Assembly (NCBI GenBank): GCA_033557465.1
Contig: CM066032.1
Coordinates: forward strand, 53,914,955 to 53,978,954
DNA length: 64,000 nucleotides
DNA from: Ichthyophis bannanicus
Lineage: Eukaryota; Chordata; Amphibia; Gymnophiona; Ichthyophiidae
Direction: 5' to 3'
Every line of letters begins with the position of its first letter. Positions within the stretch are counted from its first letter, which is position 1. Below, piece after piece: positions 42,669 to 51,967 of the stretch. The notes under the pieces are model-generated. The model was not told the DNA's origin. It did no database searches and worked only from the letters and a program-made list of their open reading frames with translations. Position numbers and translations under genes: made by a program.

Positions 42669-43533
42669 TACCAAAGCTAGAGTGAACCCACAGTAACTGA
42701 ATCATATCATATAATTATTTTTGTTTTTGTCGGAAGTTTTAGCCGTGAGAGATTACTCCCTCCTGAGGCAGAACTTCCCTTTTAATCACTCAATGTGGTA
42801 ACCTAACCACTGTATAAAACCATGTGAAGTAATTGCATACCTTATCTTATGCTACTACACATATACCCAATACCTTATTAATAACTTAAATGCAGAATTC
42901 AAACGAACACAGTACTGCGTTTTGAGCCGTTCTTCCCTTCCGGCCCTGTATCAACGCTTTACTTTCCGCTCCAAACTTTACTTATCTAAAATGAAGTCCA
43001 GCGTGGAAATTCTCATCTCTCATTCAATCCGCAATTTAATGGCAGATAAGGAGGAATTTTCTTTGTTCTTTCCAGCTGGTATCTCAGTTCAACTTGTTCG
43101 GCTGAACAAGTTGAACTGAGATACCAGCTGGAAAGAACAAAGAAAATTCCTCCTTATCTGCCATTAAATTGCGGATTGAATGAGAGATGAGAATTTCCAC
43201 GCTGGACTTCATTTTAGATAAGTAAAGTTTGGAGCGGAAAGTAAAGCGTTGATACAGGGCCGGAAGGGAAGAACGGCTCAAAACGCAGTACTGTGTTCGT
43301 TTGAATTCTGCATTTAAGTTATTAATAAGGTATTGGGTATATGTGTAGTAGCATAAGATAAGGTATGCAATTACTTCACATGGTTTTATACAGTGGTTAG
43401 GTTACCACATTGAGTGATTAAAAGGGAAGTTCTGCCTCAGGAGGGAGTAATCTCTCACGGCTAAAACTTCCGACAAAAACAAAAATAATTATATGATATG
43501 ATTCAGTTACTGTGGGTTCACTCTAGCTTTGGT
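42669..43533. repeat. Near-perfect palindrome, arms of about 430 bp
   Basis: The left arm starts ATTACCAAAGCTAGAGTG and the right arm ends CACTCTAGCTTTGGTAAT. The centre near 43100 reads AACTTGTTC-GGCT-GAACAAGTT. By eye the arms are complementary throughout with very few differences. Each arm contains the same 65-codon frame (MSRSSLPALYQRFTFRSKLY), seen on opposite strands only because of the symmetry. One arm is related to the insertion at 17580-18060. Confidence 0.92.
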
Positions 43534-43989
43534 AATATACAATAGTTTAACAAGGGTGAAGGGTGGTAGATTATTTAGTAAACTTGGAATGTACAACAAT
43601 ACTGTAGAAATAAAACTATAAATTAATTTCCTCTTGTACCAAACAAAGCGCAGACGTTAATGATGCACATTTCCCAGAGCTTTCATATTCCAGTTAATAA
43701 ATTCAAAATAAAGAGATATCTTTCTACCTTTTGTGCATTTTTTTCAGTTGCAATTGCTCCAGCCACTTTCTTCTGGTTTCTTCATGTTTTCTGCTAACTC
43801 TCCATCGTCTGCTATCCATTTGTCCTTTCTTCTCTCTTCTAGTTTTTTTTCCATTCTCTCTCCCTACATCTGCTTTAACAAACTAATCTTTCTCCTTTTT
43901 CTCTTTCCTCATTCCTATTTCATCCACACAAATTTTACCCCTCCATCCTCAATCCCCACTTACTCTCCCAATACCCGGCCAATTGTAGA

Positions 43990-45345
43990 TTTTTCATCCC
44001 TCCCACACAAAATATTTTTCCCCTCTCCATTTTACTCTCCCAGCCCCATCCCATTCTAATCCTCCCCCAACATCAGCTCCCTTCTAGTTCCAGTCTTACC
44101 CAGCACCCATTCCCTTCTAGTCCCTGCATCAGCCCATTTCCAGTCCTAGCCCCCCATCAGCCCATTTCCAGTCCTAGCTCCCCCATCCATTTCCAGTCCA
44201 AGTCCCTTCATCAGCTCATTTCCAATCCTAGCCCCCCATCAGCCCATGTCAAATCCTAGCTCCCCTCCTCTCAGCCCAATTCCATTCCAAGCCCCCCCAT
44301 GAGCCTACTTCCAGTTCTAGCCCCTCCATGAGTCCATTTCAATTCAAGCCCCCACCACAGCCCATTTCCAATCTTAGCTCCCCCCAACAGTCCATTTCCA
44401 GTTCTATCTTAGCTGCTCCATCAGCCCATTTTCAGTCCTAGCTCCCTTCCCTCAAAGCCCATTTCCATTCCAAGCCCCCTCCCCATCAGCTATTTGCAGT
44501 TCAAGCCTCCCCTTCCACTATGCCCATTTCCAGTCCTAGCAACCCCCAACCCATTACCAGTCCTAGCTCCCCATCAACCCACTTCCAGTCCTAACCCCCC
44601 ATCACCCCATTTTCAGTTTAAGCCCCCCATAACCCATTACCAGTCCTAACCCCCCATCAGCCCACTTCCAGTCCTAACCCCATCAGCCCATTTACAGTCA
44701 GCCTCCCATAGCCCATTGCCAGTCCTAACCCCCCCCATCATCCCACAGCCCATTACCAGTCCTAACCACATCAGCCCACCTCAAGTCCTAACCCCTCCCC
44801 ATCAGCCCATTTCCTGTCCTAGCCCCCCCATAGCCCATTACCAGGCCGAACCCCCATCACCCCATTTCCAGACAGCCCCCATCAGCCCACAGCCCATTAC
44901 CAGTCCTAACCCCCCCATCATCCCACAGCCCATTACCAGTCCTAACCACATCAGCCCACCTCAAGTCCTAACCCCTCCCCATCAGCCCATTTCCTGTCCT
45001 AGCCCCCCCATAGCCCATTACCAGTCCTAACCCCCATCACCCCATTTCCAGACAGCCCCCATCAGCCCACAGCCCCATACCCGTCCTAACCCCCCCAACA
45101 GCCCACAGCCCATTACCAGTCCTAACCCCATCAGCCCACCTCGTCCTAACCCCGCCCCATCAGCCCATTTCCTGTCCTAGCCCCCCATAGCCCATTATCA
45201 GTCCTAACCCCACCATAGCCCATTACCAGTCCTAACCCCCCATCACCCCATTTCCAGACAGCCCCCATCAGCCCACAGCCCATTACCAGTCTTACCCCTC
45301 CATAGCCCATTACCAGTCCTAACCCCTCCCCATCGGCTCATGGAA
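43990..45345. repeat. C-rich degenerate minisatellite
   Basis: Short variable units based on CAGCCCATTACCAGTCCTAA and CCCCCCATCAGCCCA. Higher-order copying is seen: about 44742-44880 and 44925-45060 are nearly identical (CATCATCCCACAGCCCATTA through CCATTTCCAGACAGCCCCCA). It has almost no G; not coding. Confidence 0.88.
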
Positions 45346-45354
45346 AATAAAAAA

Positions 45355-45605
45355 AAAAAAAGCTGGGTGCTGCCGCTGCTGCCGTGGTAGCAGCAGAATG
45401 GAGTGTCCCGCGGGGTCCCCTCTGCCCAGTTGAGCTCTCCCAGCCCTGGCTGAGCCCCTCTGCGCTGGCTTTCAGATACGCGAAGGGAGAGTGTCTCCCT
45501 CGCGTCTCTGTTAAGCCCGCAAGGGTAGATGGGAAATTTCAGCCGGGCAGAGGGGGCCCCACGGGACACTCCATTCTGCCGCTACAGCGGCAGCACCCAG
45601 CTTTT
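45355..45605. repeat. Inverted repeat with about 70-bp arms
   Basis: Left arm AGCTGGGTGCTGCCGCTGCT, AGAATGGAGTGTCCCG; right arm CGGGACACTCCATTCTGCCG, CTACAGCGGCAGCACCCAGC, with A and T runs outside. A small GC-rich foldback, perhaps a MITE. The 100-bp middle has no coding signal. Confidence 0.8.
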
Positions 45606-46044
45606 TTTTTTTAAATTTAATTTTTAAAAAAGCAGAATGTTCTTTGCGCGGGGCCCCCTGAAACGCGGGGCCCTGTGCAAAAAACATTCTTGCTCAATGG
45701 ACGGGCCGGCCCTGCTCCTGGGCTCCAAGCACCCTCCATCTCCTCCTCTTGCTCGGCCACACACTCAGCCACCGTTTTTACCTTCCTTCTCCCCCTCTTT
45801 CCCTCCTCTTGATAGCACATATGATGATCTGAATTCCGCCAATTTTTTCTTTGCTGACAGCCCTCCTTTTGACTTATCCATTTGTACTCTTTTGATCCTC
45901 TGGGTGTGCTGCAGTTTCTTTTGTAATACTCTGCTTCTTTCCCCCCACAGTTTAGAGCTCTTTTTGCACTTTCTTTTGATTGAGCTGCTTTCTGCTATGC
46001 TTGAACTGTGTATATTTTTATAGCGTTTCGATGCCTTTTAATAT

Positions 46045-47343
46045 TGTCACGGGCCTCGTGGTAAGAGACTCCGTAGTCCCTCTAGGCGACTGCCTAGGGG
46101 TATTGTGGTTATGATTGATCTGCCTTCTCTTCTGTACACAGAGTCAGTCAGTCAAAGTGGTAAAACAAAATAGGGTTTTATTCCCGTTCCCTGGCGGATA
46201 TCATTTCTTTGCAAAAACACACAGAACAATAGACAAAACTAAACGAAAACAGCTGGAATGTTATTCCTTTCACAAGTTACATCAGCATAAAGATGTTATT
46301 TCATCTGATAAACAGATTGTACAATCCATCGGCTCCGGCTCTGAGTAAGTGTTACTGCTTTCCCACTGTGTTAAGCCTGGGCTGCATCTATCACTCCCCG
46401 GGTCACATTCACTGCATGTGCTGGAGCTGGGTTCATTTGCTGTGGGAAGATAAGCTCTCTTCTCTCCCAGACATTTGTCTAAATCAGGATTATAAAAACC
46501 TGCTGTAGAGAAAGTCTCTTTATGGTAAGCCTCCCTTGGCTCCCTTACTTGGAAGTCTGCATGCCTTCCTAGATTAAAACTCTGCCCAGAGCAATGCTTG
46601 TTAAAACTCCCAGCTTCTCTTCTCTCCCAAACACAAGGCTTTAAACTTGTTACCTTACAGAAGGTTCTGTAGTTAGTTGTGGGGTTTCTTTCTCCTGGCA
46701 AAGCTTTACTGGCTTGAGGAAAGTTTCTCCGTGACTTGGGTAATTCCCCCAAGGTAGTGTCCCACTTCCTGTTTGAGTGGAAAACCTCTCCGGTACTATC
46801 ACTCCAGAGATCAGTTTCTCTACTGCTCCACTGCCCTTTCCTGGAGCTTCCCTTGAGAGCTCTTGGTCCTCCCAGACCTCCAAAGTCTCTCCTGGAATTG
46901 GAACGTCTCCTGGGACTCTGTGTCTCTCTCTGTCTCTGAGTCTGGCTTGTCTGATGCTGGATCTCTACCTGCATCTGTCTGCCACTCTCCTCCTCAGAGT
47001 CAGTCTGGCTCTCCTTCTTGCATTCGCTCCTGCTTCTGCACTCTCTCGGACACACCCTCTTGCTTCCCCTTCCTGGTTCTAACCAGGGCTTTTTGTACCT
47101 CCCCTCTCTGCACATTTCGTCAGCTTCTGGGGACAGGTGTTTCTGATGAGATTCCTCAATTCTATCTGCGTCACTGCTAAGGAAAGGAAACCTCATTTTA
47201 AACCTCTTCTGTTCTACTTGTGCTGACGGCACCGGCTGCTCAGCCATTCTTAGACATGCTGAATCCTCCTGCCCAGCCAAGTTTGAGGTGAGTTCTTCCT
47301 TTTTGCTAGTTTCAACAGGCTTTCTATAGCTTACTGTATCACA
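46045..47343 (-). mobile_element. LTR-like element A (1299 bp) with long open frame
   Basis: It begins TGTCACGGGCC and ends CTGTATCACA (TG...CA), flanked by ATAT at 46041-46044 and 47344-47347. On the minus strand it starts TGTGATACAG and carries AATAAAA about 130 bases before its 3' end, as a U3-R-U5 LTR would. It has no partner LTR in the window, so a solo LTR is the simplest reading. It lies in the L1 5' UTR. Two relatives are at 48174-49743 and 61385-62706. Confidence 0.7.
46282..47343 (-). CDS. Open frame within LTR-like element A, about 353 codons, unknown protein
   Basis: The frame is open from the first base of the element (TGT GAT ACA, Cys-Asp-Thr) to a stop at 46282; the first internal ATG-like start is downstream, so translation may begin elsewhere or enter from an internal region. 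The product is highly charged, rich in Ser, Arg, Glu and Gln, with a Q/R/E-rich middle and a Cys-containing tail (CSECDPGSDRC). I recognise no domain. Elements B and C have frames in the same phase from the same terminus. It could be a real LTR-overlapping gene or an effect of purine-rich sequence. Confidence 0.45.
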   Translation of the reverse strand, partial: CDTVSYRKPVETSKKEELTSNLAGQEDSACLRMAEQPVPSAQVEQKRFKMRFPFLSSDADRIEESHQKHLSPEADEMCREGRYKKPWLEPGRGSKRVCPRECRSRSECKKESQTDSEEESGRQMQVEIQHQTSQTQRQRETQSPRRRSNSRRDFGGLGGPRALKGSSRKGQWSSRETDLWSDSTGEVFHSNRKWDTTLGELPKSRRNFPQASKALPGERNPTTNYRTFCKVTSLKPCVWERREAGSFNKHCSGQSFNLGRHADFQVREPREAYHKETFSTAGFYNPDLDKCLGEKRAYLPTANEPSSSTCSECDPGSDRCSPGLTQWESSNTYSEPEPMDCTICLSDEITSLC

Positions 47344-47347
47344 ATAT

Positions 47348-48035
47348 ATCCCACCTTATTTGGTTATTCTTTGTTATCTGTGCTGTACTGGTCTTCGCTG
47401 TGCTTCACTTTACATTGCTTTTCTTTACTTGGGCTGTTCCCGTTGATGCCTTCCTCTCCCTCCATTTCTGATCTGTTTTCACCTCCTCTCTCTCGCAACA
47501 CCAGGATCATCTCCGTTTCTCTGCCTCCTCTTTGCCTCTACCGGTTTCTTTTACGGCCCCGTCTTCACTCACCGTCTTTCCTGCCTCGGGCACTCTCTTT
47601 GCAGCTCCCCGATTCTCCGCTCCACACGGCCATGTGCTTCCCCGATCGGGCCCCACTCCTCGCCAGATCTTGCTGCTCAGATTCAAGCCACCATTCGATC
47701 TGCCTCCTCCGCTTCTCCTACTTGACAGGCTCTCGTCTGCTGTGGCGCCTGCACTCACCGGCCCTCCTGCCTCGTTCGTCTCTCCTCATCCACCGCTTCA
47801 GTCGCACATGTGCTTCCGGATCGGGCCTCCCTCTCTGTTTTCACTTCCTTTCAGGTGATCGCCACAGCCCGCTCAGGTTTCCGTTAGCTCTCGAGGGTTG
47901 CCTCTGCTAATTCCCCTTCATTTCGCCTCCATTTCGTTGCTTTTAGGGGTACTTCCCCCCGCTCTGGCAAGTCTTGGTAGCGGAGTTTGTTCGCTACTCC
48001 GCCATTCGGTCCGATGATGTCACCGGAAGCCCCTT
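47348..48035 (-). other. L1 5' UTR
   Basis: Between LTR-like element A and the L1 5' TSD. On the minus strand it starts AAGGGGCTTCCGGTGACATC and ATGGCGGAGTAGCGAAC. GC-rich and pyrimidine-rich on the plus strand. No ORF is assigned; its identity rests on position within the TSDs. Confidence 0.6.
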
Positions 48036-48173
48036 AACCCCAGTTTCTCCAGTGGCCTGATGCCTAAAGGCCCCTCCCAGATCCTCGGACTTGCGTATGG
48101 CCTCCACAGCCCCTCTGCAGGCCCGCCGACACTCTGAGCGAGGGTCCCCGGAGCATGCACATAAGAAGAAGTG
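48036..48173 (+). pseudogene. DIRS3 gag, second segment
   Basis: After the L1, the text CCCCTCTGCAGGCCCGCCGA, AGGGTCCCCGGAGCATGCAC and AAGAAGAAG parallels DIRS4 62855-62915 (GGCCCACAGGCACTCC, GATCCCCTGAGCATGAGCGG, AAGAAGAAG). It is cut at 48173 by LTR-like element B. Confidence 0.75.
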
Positions 48174-49743
48174 TGTAAACGGGGCACTGGGTGAGAATGT
48201 CCAGTCTTGGCAAAGGCAAATATTAATATGACTTGCAAAGGATTGTGGGAAATGTAGTCCATTCATACCAGACTCAGCCGTTCACATTAAATTAGTTGTG
48301 CTTGCTCGAGTGTAAAGCCAAGAAGATATTTTATTTATGGGGTTATTTCTCCCAACACAGATATACTTGGTAGCACATAAAAAGGAATACTTGCTTTCAG
48401 TATTATACTTAGAAAAACAAAATAAGGAAAAACAACAGCTGAACTTGTTAAGCAATCAAATCAAAGCATAAAGACCTTGATGGGAACAGAAAGGTCTTTT
48501 TTGTAGGCCCCTGCTAATATCTTCTTAGCAGTGCTTCAAAGAACAAACAAAACCCACAAAGTAGAAAAAAAAACTGTTCTTTTTCAGGGATAACTTCTTG
48601 TATTTTCACACACACTCAGAAGTGTCCCTTTAGAGCTCACAGGCAATTAGGCAAGGCTCAATTGCTAACAATTACCAGCTGAAAACCTCTTGGCTGGTTT
48701 AATTTCTATTACGTGGCTCAAATCCTACTCAGAAGACTTTCTGAGTAGATTAAAGAACAAGTTTATATTTCTTTTTTGATGGTTGTTGTATTTTGTAACA
48801 GCATTTTACCACAGAGGTTTAGACAGAGAGCAATCCATGTATTCAAAGTCCTCATTTATAACATCTTCCCCTTCTTCAACTATCATGGGTTCAATATCAT
48901 GGATTGGCACAGAGGAATTTCTCAATGGAACACTCTCAGGACAATACTTGTTTCCCTGCTCTCTCCCAGTGAAGAGCTAGGGCATAGATCAGTGTTCATA
49001 CCTGAGCTTCCATTGCTGTTAGAGTTCCTCTCTAAATATCCTGGCCAGTATGTAGTCCAGTTCTTATGTCCAGCCTTCCAATCAAGATCCCTGGACACTG
49101 GATCTCTCTTCACATACCTTCTTGCACTGGTCTTAGGGTCCCTTCCAAGTGCAGCCGTCTCCCTCACAGGTGCCGTCCGGGGATTCCTGACTCTGCAGCC
49201 CCACTCCTCTGGCTTTCCCCAGTCCAGTGGTGTATGCTTGCCTCTGGAATGCCTCCCAGTATACGTACTGCTATGGACTCCTTTAGACCTCCCAAATGCT
49301 TTTCTCTTCTTTCTTCCAAAGTGTTTCTTTCTCTCTCTGTCCCTCAGCTCTGGCTTCTGCTGATGATGATGGTCAGGATGATCAAGGTGCTTCTGATCAA
49401 GATGCTTCTGATCAAGATGTCTCTGATTCTCTGTAGAATAAGCTTTACCTTTATCCTGCTTAGATGAATGCTCCACCCTAGCACAGCGCAGCTGTGCTGA
49501 ATCAAGCCCTGCCCTTGGAGATGAGTGCTTAGGGATTACCTCATAGCCCTCCTGATTGAACACACGTTTCCCCACTTCAGCTCTCCTAATGGCTGTTGGA
49601 AACCTGGTGCATTCTGGGACTGGTAGTCTTTTATGGAAACATTCTGTTTTATTATTTCTACCAGAACAGACAGGTTGCTTGTTCAGAGTCACTTCACCTC
49701 TATTATAGCTCCTTCCTGAACTATGGTAAGCTTCCTTATCACA
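48174..49743 (-). mobile_element. LTR-like element B (1570 bp) with long open frame
   Basis: Begins TGTAAACGGGGC and ends CTTATCACA, flanked by AGTG at 48170-48173 and 49744-49747. On the minus strand it starts TGTGATAAGG; AATAAAAT lies about 160 bases from the other end. DIRS3 gag is continuous around it. Same class as elements A and C by termini, TSD length, signal position and open-frame phase. Confidence 0.7.
48922..49743 (-). CDS. Open frame within LTR-like element B, about 273 codons, unknown protein
   Basis: Open from the first base of the element (TGT GAT AAG, Cys-Asp-Lys-Glu-Ala-Tyr) to a stop at 48922; the frame also runs 57 codons upstream into antisense DIRS gag by chance. The product is basic and polar with a short HLDQK repeat and a His/Gln/Arg/Lys-rich middle (DHHHQQKPELRDRERKK), comparable in place to the charged middles of A and C. 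No known domain. Confidence 0.45.
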   Translation of the reverse strand, partial: CDKEAYHSSGRSYNRGEVTLNKQPVCSGRNNKTECFHKRLPVPECTRFPTAIRRAEVGKRVFNQEGYEVIPKHSSPRAGLDSAQLRCARVEHSSKQDKGKAYSTENQRHLDQKHLDQKHLDHPDHHHQQKPELRDRERKKHFGRKKRKAFGRSKGVHSSTYTGRHSRGKHTPLDWGKPEEWGCRVRNPRTAPVRETAALGRDPKTSARRYVKRDPVSRDLDWKAGHKNWTTYWPGYLERNSNSNGSSGMNTDLCPSSSLGESRETSIVLRVFH

Positions 49744-50178
49744 AGTGGAAGACCTTGAGAGCCTTGTCGTAGAGCTCCAGAGGACCAAGAACAGGAATGC
49801 CTTTGAAAGGTATTCAGGGCAGAGACTGTGACCTCTGGCGACAGATTGTGGTCTCCCGAGGCCTGTCCCATCGAAGACCCCCTCTCCTCTTTGACACCTG
49901 ACCTGGTCACCCAAGTGTCGGTGTCCATGGCTGCGACCTCTGAATGGGAAGCACGGATGTTGGCCTTGGAACGCAGGAGATAGTGCTGCCTACCTTCTTT
50001 CCATGGCACCATGCCGACTTGGCATCAGCCATCCTCCATACCCTGGACTGCAAGCGAGTCCTGTCCTTCTATTTACAATGGACCCAGGGCCACCGTAAAG
50101 CCTCACAGCTTTTTGTCTCCTTTGACTCCAGCTGTCTGTGGCTGGCTATCACCAAGAAGACCATATCCATCTGGGTGG
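49744..50178 (+). pseudogene. DIRS3 gag fused to tyrosine recombinase C-terminus
   Basis: Gag text resumes (GGTGTCCATGGCT..., TDVGLGTQE near 49950, like NAGFGTQR in DIRS4) and about 49975 changes abruptly to recombinase: IVLPTFFPWHHADLASAILH, TLDCKRVLSFYLQWTQGHRK, ITKKTISIWVG, matching DIRS2 31400-31600. The whole RT and RNase H and the N-terminal recombinase are therefore deleted. CR1-A cuts it at 50178 within WVADCIA. Confidence 0.82.
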
Positions 50179-50650
50179 GCCTAGTAACAGCAAAGTACTT
50201 TTAGTTTAAATTTAAAACACAGAAGAGAGCTTTCTGGTTACATTTGGAACCCAGCAGAGAGCTTGTAGTTTACATTTAATAGTCACTCAGGACCTAGCAT
50301 CAGAAAAGTACTTTTAGTTTTAAAACACAGAGCAGAACTTTCTGGTTACATTTCATACCCAGCAGAGAGCTTGTAGTTTAAATTTAATAAGTCACTCAGG
50401 GCCTAGTAACAGCAAAGTACTTTTAGTTTAAATTTAAAACACAGAAGAGAGCTTTCTGGTTACATTTGGAACCCAGCAGAGAGCTTGTAGTCTAAATTTA
50501 ATAGTCACTCAGGGCCTAGCATCAGCAAAGTACTTTTAGCTTAAATTTAAAACACAGAAGAGAGCTTTCTGGTTAAATTTAGAACCCAGCAGAGAGCTTG
50601 TAGTTTAAATTTCATAAGAAGTTAGAGCCTAGCAGCAGCTAAAAGCTATA
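50179..50650. repeat. Tandem monomers of about 110 bp at the 5' end of CR1-A
   Basis: CCTAG(T/C)A starts at 50180, 50293, 50402, 50515 and 50628 (spacing 113, 109, 113, 113). Each unit holds AGCAAAGTACTTTTAGTTTA, CACAGAAGAGAGCTTTCTGG, CCCAGCAGAGAGCTTGTAG and AGTCACTCAGG. CR1-B has an unrelated 5' repeat in this place. Confidence 0.9.
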
Positions 50651-50990
50651 ATTTAAATCAAATCAGAATATAGCTTACCTCAGCAGCACAAGACAGGGTA
50701 CTGTGTAGCAGCCCTCTTTTAATAAGTGTTATTTCCCTCCCTCCCTCCCCACACCCACCCACCCCGGGATAATCGTAGCTTTATAGGTACTTACACATCT
50801 TACAAGACAGGAGGTGCTCTCAGGTGAAGCTCATTACCCAAATCAGTCATACACTAAGGATGTGAGATTAGTTAAGCTTCAGGTGAACAAGGTATATTAC
50901 ACGTATTAGGTACAGTTTTATTAGTATAAATATCCATAGCAACCCTTAGTAAGTAAAGAACTTAGATTTAAACACAAACTTAAAACTAAG

Positions 50991-51911
50991 ATGCAGACAG
51001 CAGTCCAGCAGTGGGATGGGGGCTTTCCAGTCTTTTGCATTGAGTGTCACATGTATGATTTTCTCCCAGTTGGTGAGAGGTCTTACGTGTGCACTAGGTG
51101 CAAGGAGCTCTTTGCTCTCAGGGAACGAGTCCGTTCTCTAGAGGCTAAAGTAGCAGACTTGGAAAGCATAAGACAGACAGAGAGGTACATAGACGAGACC
51201 TACAGAGATATAGTCCTGAAGCCCCACCTCCAGTCTGGCAGCATCCCTGTTGCCATGGAGGAGAGAGGTCACGTGACAGGAGAGCATCACCCTGGAGTGG
51301 CAGGAAGTGATCCTGTAACTAGGACCTGTCCTCCAGGTGATGTAAAACCCTCTCGCACCGAGGAAGTTTCTCCAGGGCCATGTGTCCATGAGGGAAGGGT
51401 TAGGACAGCCGTTATAGTTGGTGATTCGATCATTAGGCATGTAGATAGCTGGGTGGCTGGTGGACGTGGGGATCGCCTGGTAACATGCCTGCCTGGTGCA
51501 AACGTAGTGGACCTCACACGCCACCTAGATAAGGTCTTAGATAGTGCTGGGGAGGAGTCTGCTGTCTTGGTACATGTCGGTACCAATGACATAGGAAAAT
51601 GTGGTAGGGAGGTTCTGCAGGCTAAGTTTAGGCTTTTAGGTAGGAAGTTGAAATCCAGAACTTCCAGGGTAGCATTCTCCGAAATGCTTCCTGTTCCACG
51701 CGCAGGACCCAAAAGGCAGGCAGAGCTCCAGAGTCTCAATGCGTGGATGAGACAATGGTGCAGAGATGAGGGTTTTGGATTTGTTAGGAACTGGGGAACA
51801 TTCTGGGGAAAGGAGGGGCTCTTCCGAAGGGATGGGCTTCACCTTAACCGGGATGGAACCAGGCTGCTGGCATTAACCTTTAAAAAGGAGATAGAGCAGC
51901 TTTTAAACTAG
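50991..51911 (+). CDS. CR1-A ORF1 protein: zinc-finger, coiled coil, SGNH-type esterase
   Basis: 306 codons, intact, start MQTAVQQWDGG. Residues 17-20 and about 36-39 form CIEC...CTRC (zinc-binding pair), followed by a predicted coiled coil (LRERVRSLEAKVADLESIRQ). The C-terminal half is an SGNH hydrolase: VIVGDSIIRHVDSW (nucleophile Ser), VLVHVGTNDIGKCG (Asn block) and RDGLHLNRDG (Asp and His). CR1 ORF1 esterases are known; their role in retrotransposition is unsettled. ORF2 follows after 56 bp. The CR1-B copy is close to identical but frameshifted near its end. Confidence 0.88.
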   Translation: MQTAVQQWDGGFPVFCIECHMYDFLPVGERSYVCTRCKELFALRERVRSLEAKVADLESIRQTERYIDETYRDIVLKPHLQSGSIPVAMEERGHVTGEHHPGVAGSDPVTRTCPPGDVKPSRTEEVSPGPCVHEGRVRTAVIVGDSIIRHVDSWVAGGRGDRLVTCLPGANVVDLTRHLDKVLDSAGEESAVLVHVGTNDIGKCGREVLQAKFRLLGRKLKSRTSRVAFSEMLPVPRAGPKRQAELQSLNAWMRQWCRDEGFGFVRNWGTFWGKEGLFRRDGLHLNRDGTRLLALTFKKEIEQLLN

Positions 51912-51967
51912 ATATTAGGGGCAAGCCGACAGTCGCCCAAGAGCAGATAGTTCGGAAGAATGTATCT

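Larger units (their letters stand above)
42149..45714. mobile_element. hAT-type non-autonomous element (3.57 kb) with 8-bp TSD
   Basis: TSD CTCCTGGG at 42141-42148 and 45715-45722 is exact. Termini CAAGGGCAGCCC (left) and, complemented at the right, CAGGGCCGGCCC. No transposase is recognisable. Contents: a near-perfect palindrome (42669-43533), a C-rich minisatellite (about 43990-45345) and a smaller inverted repeat (45355-45605). It sits next to the L1 ORF1 start. Some contents may be secondary insertions in the element. Confidence 0.75.
35254..48035 (-). mobile_element. L1-clade LINE, full-length ends but internally deleted, carrying nested TEs
   Basis: A poly(T) run at 35254-35262 (poly(A) on the minus strand) marks the 3' end. 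The 5' end at 48035 begins AAGGGGCTTCCGGTGACATC on the minus strand. TSDs AACCCCGGTTTC (35242-35253) and AACCCCAGTTTC (48036-48047) differ by one base and sit in DIRS3 gag. L1 parts present: 5' UTR (47348-48035, 45723-46040), ORF1 N-terminus (41829-42151), ORF1 RRM/C-terminus (36770-37072), ORF2 C-terminus (about 35700-36768). Endonuclease and RT are absent. Confidence 0.85.

Noticed and set aside
42922..43281. Two 65-codon frames with almost the same protein on opposite strands
   Set aside because: They are the two arms of the palindrome; the duplication is of DNA, with no sign of a protein-coding gene.
44716..45030. 104-codon Pro/Ser-rich frame
   Set aside because: It is a translation of the C-rich minisatellite; repeat period and composition explain it.
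46858..47180. Plus-strand frames within LTR-like element A
   Set aside because: Shorter, Ser/Leu-rich shadows of the minus-strand frame; they are not in matching phase in elements B and C.
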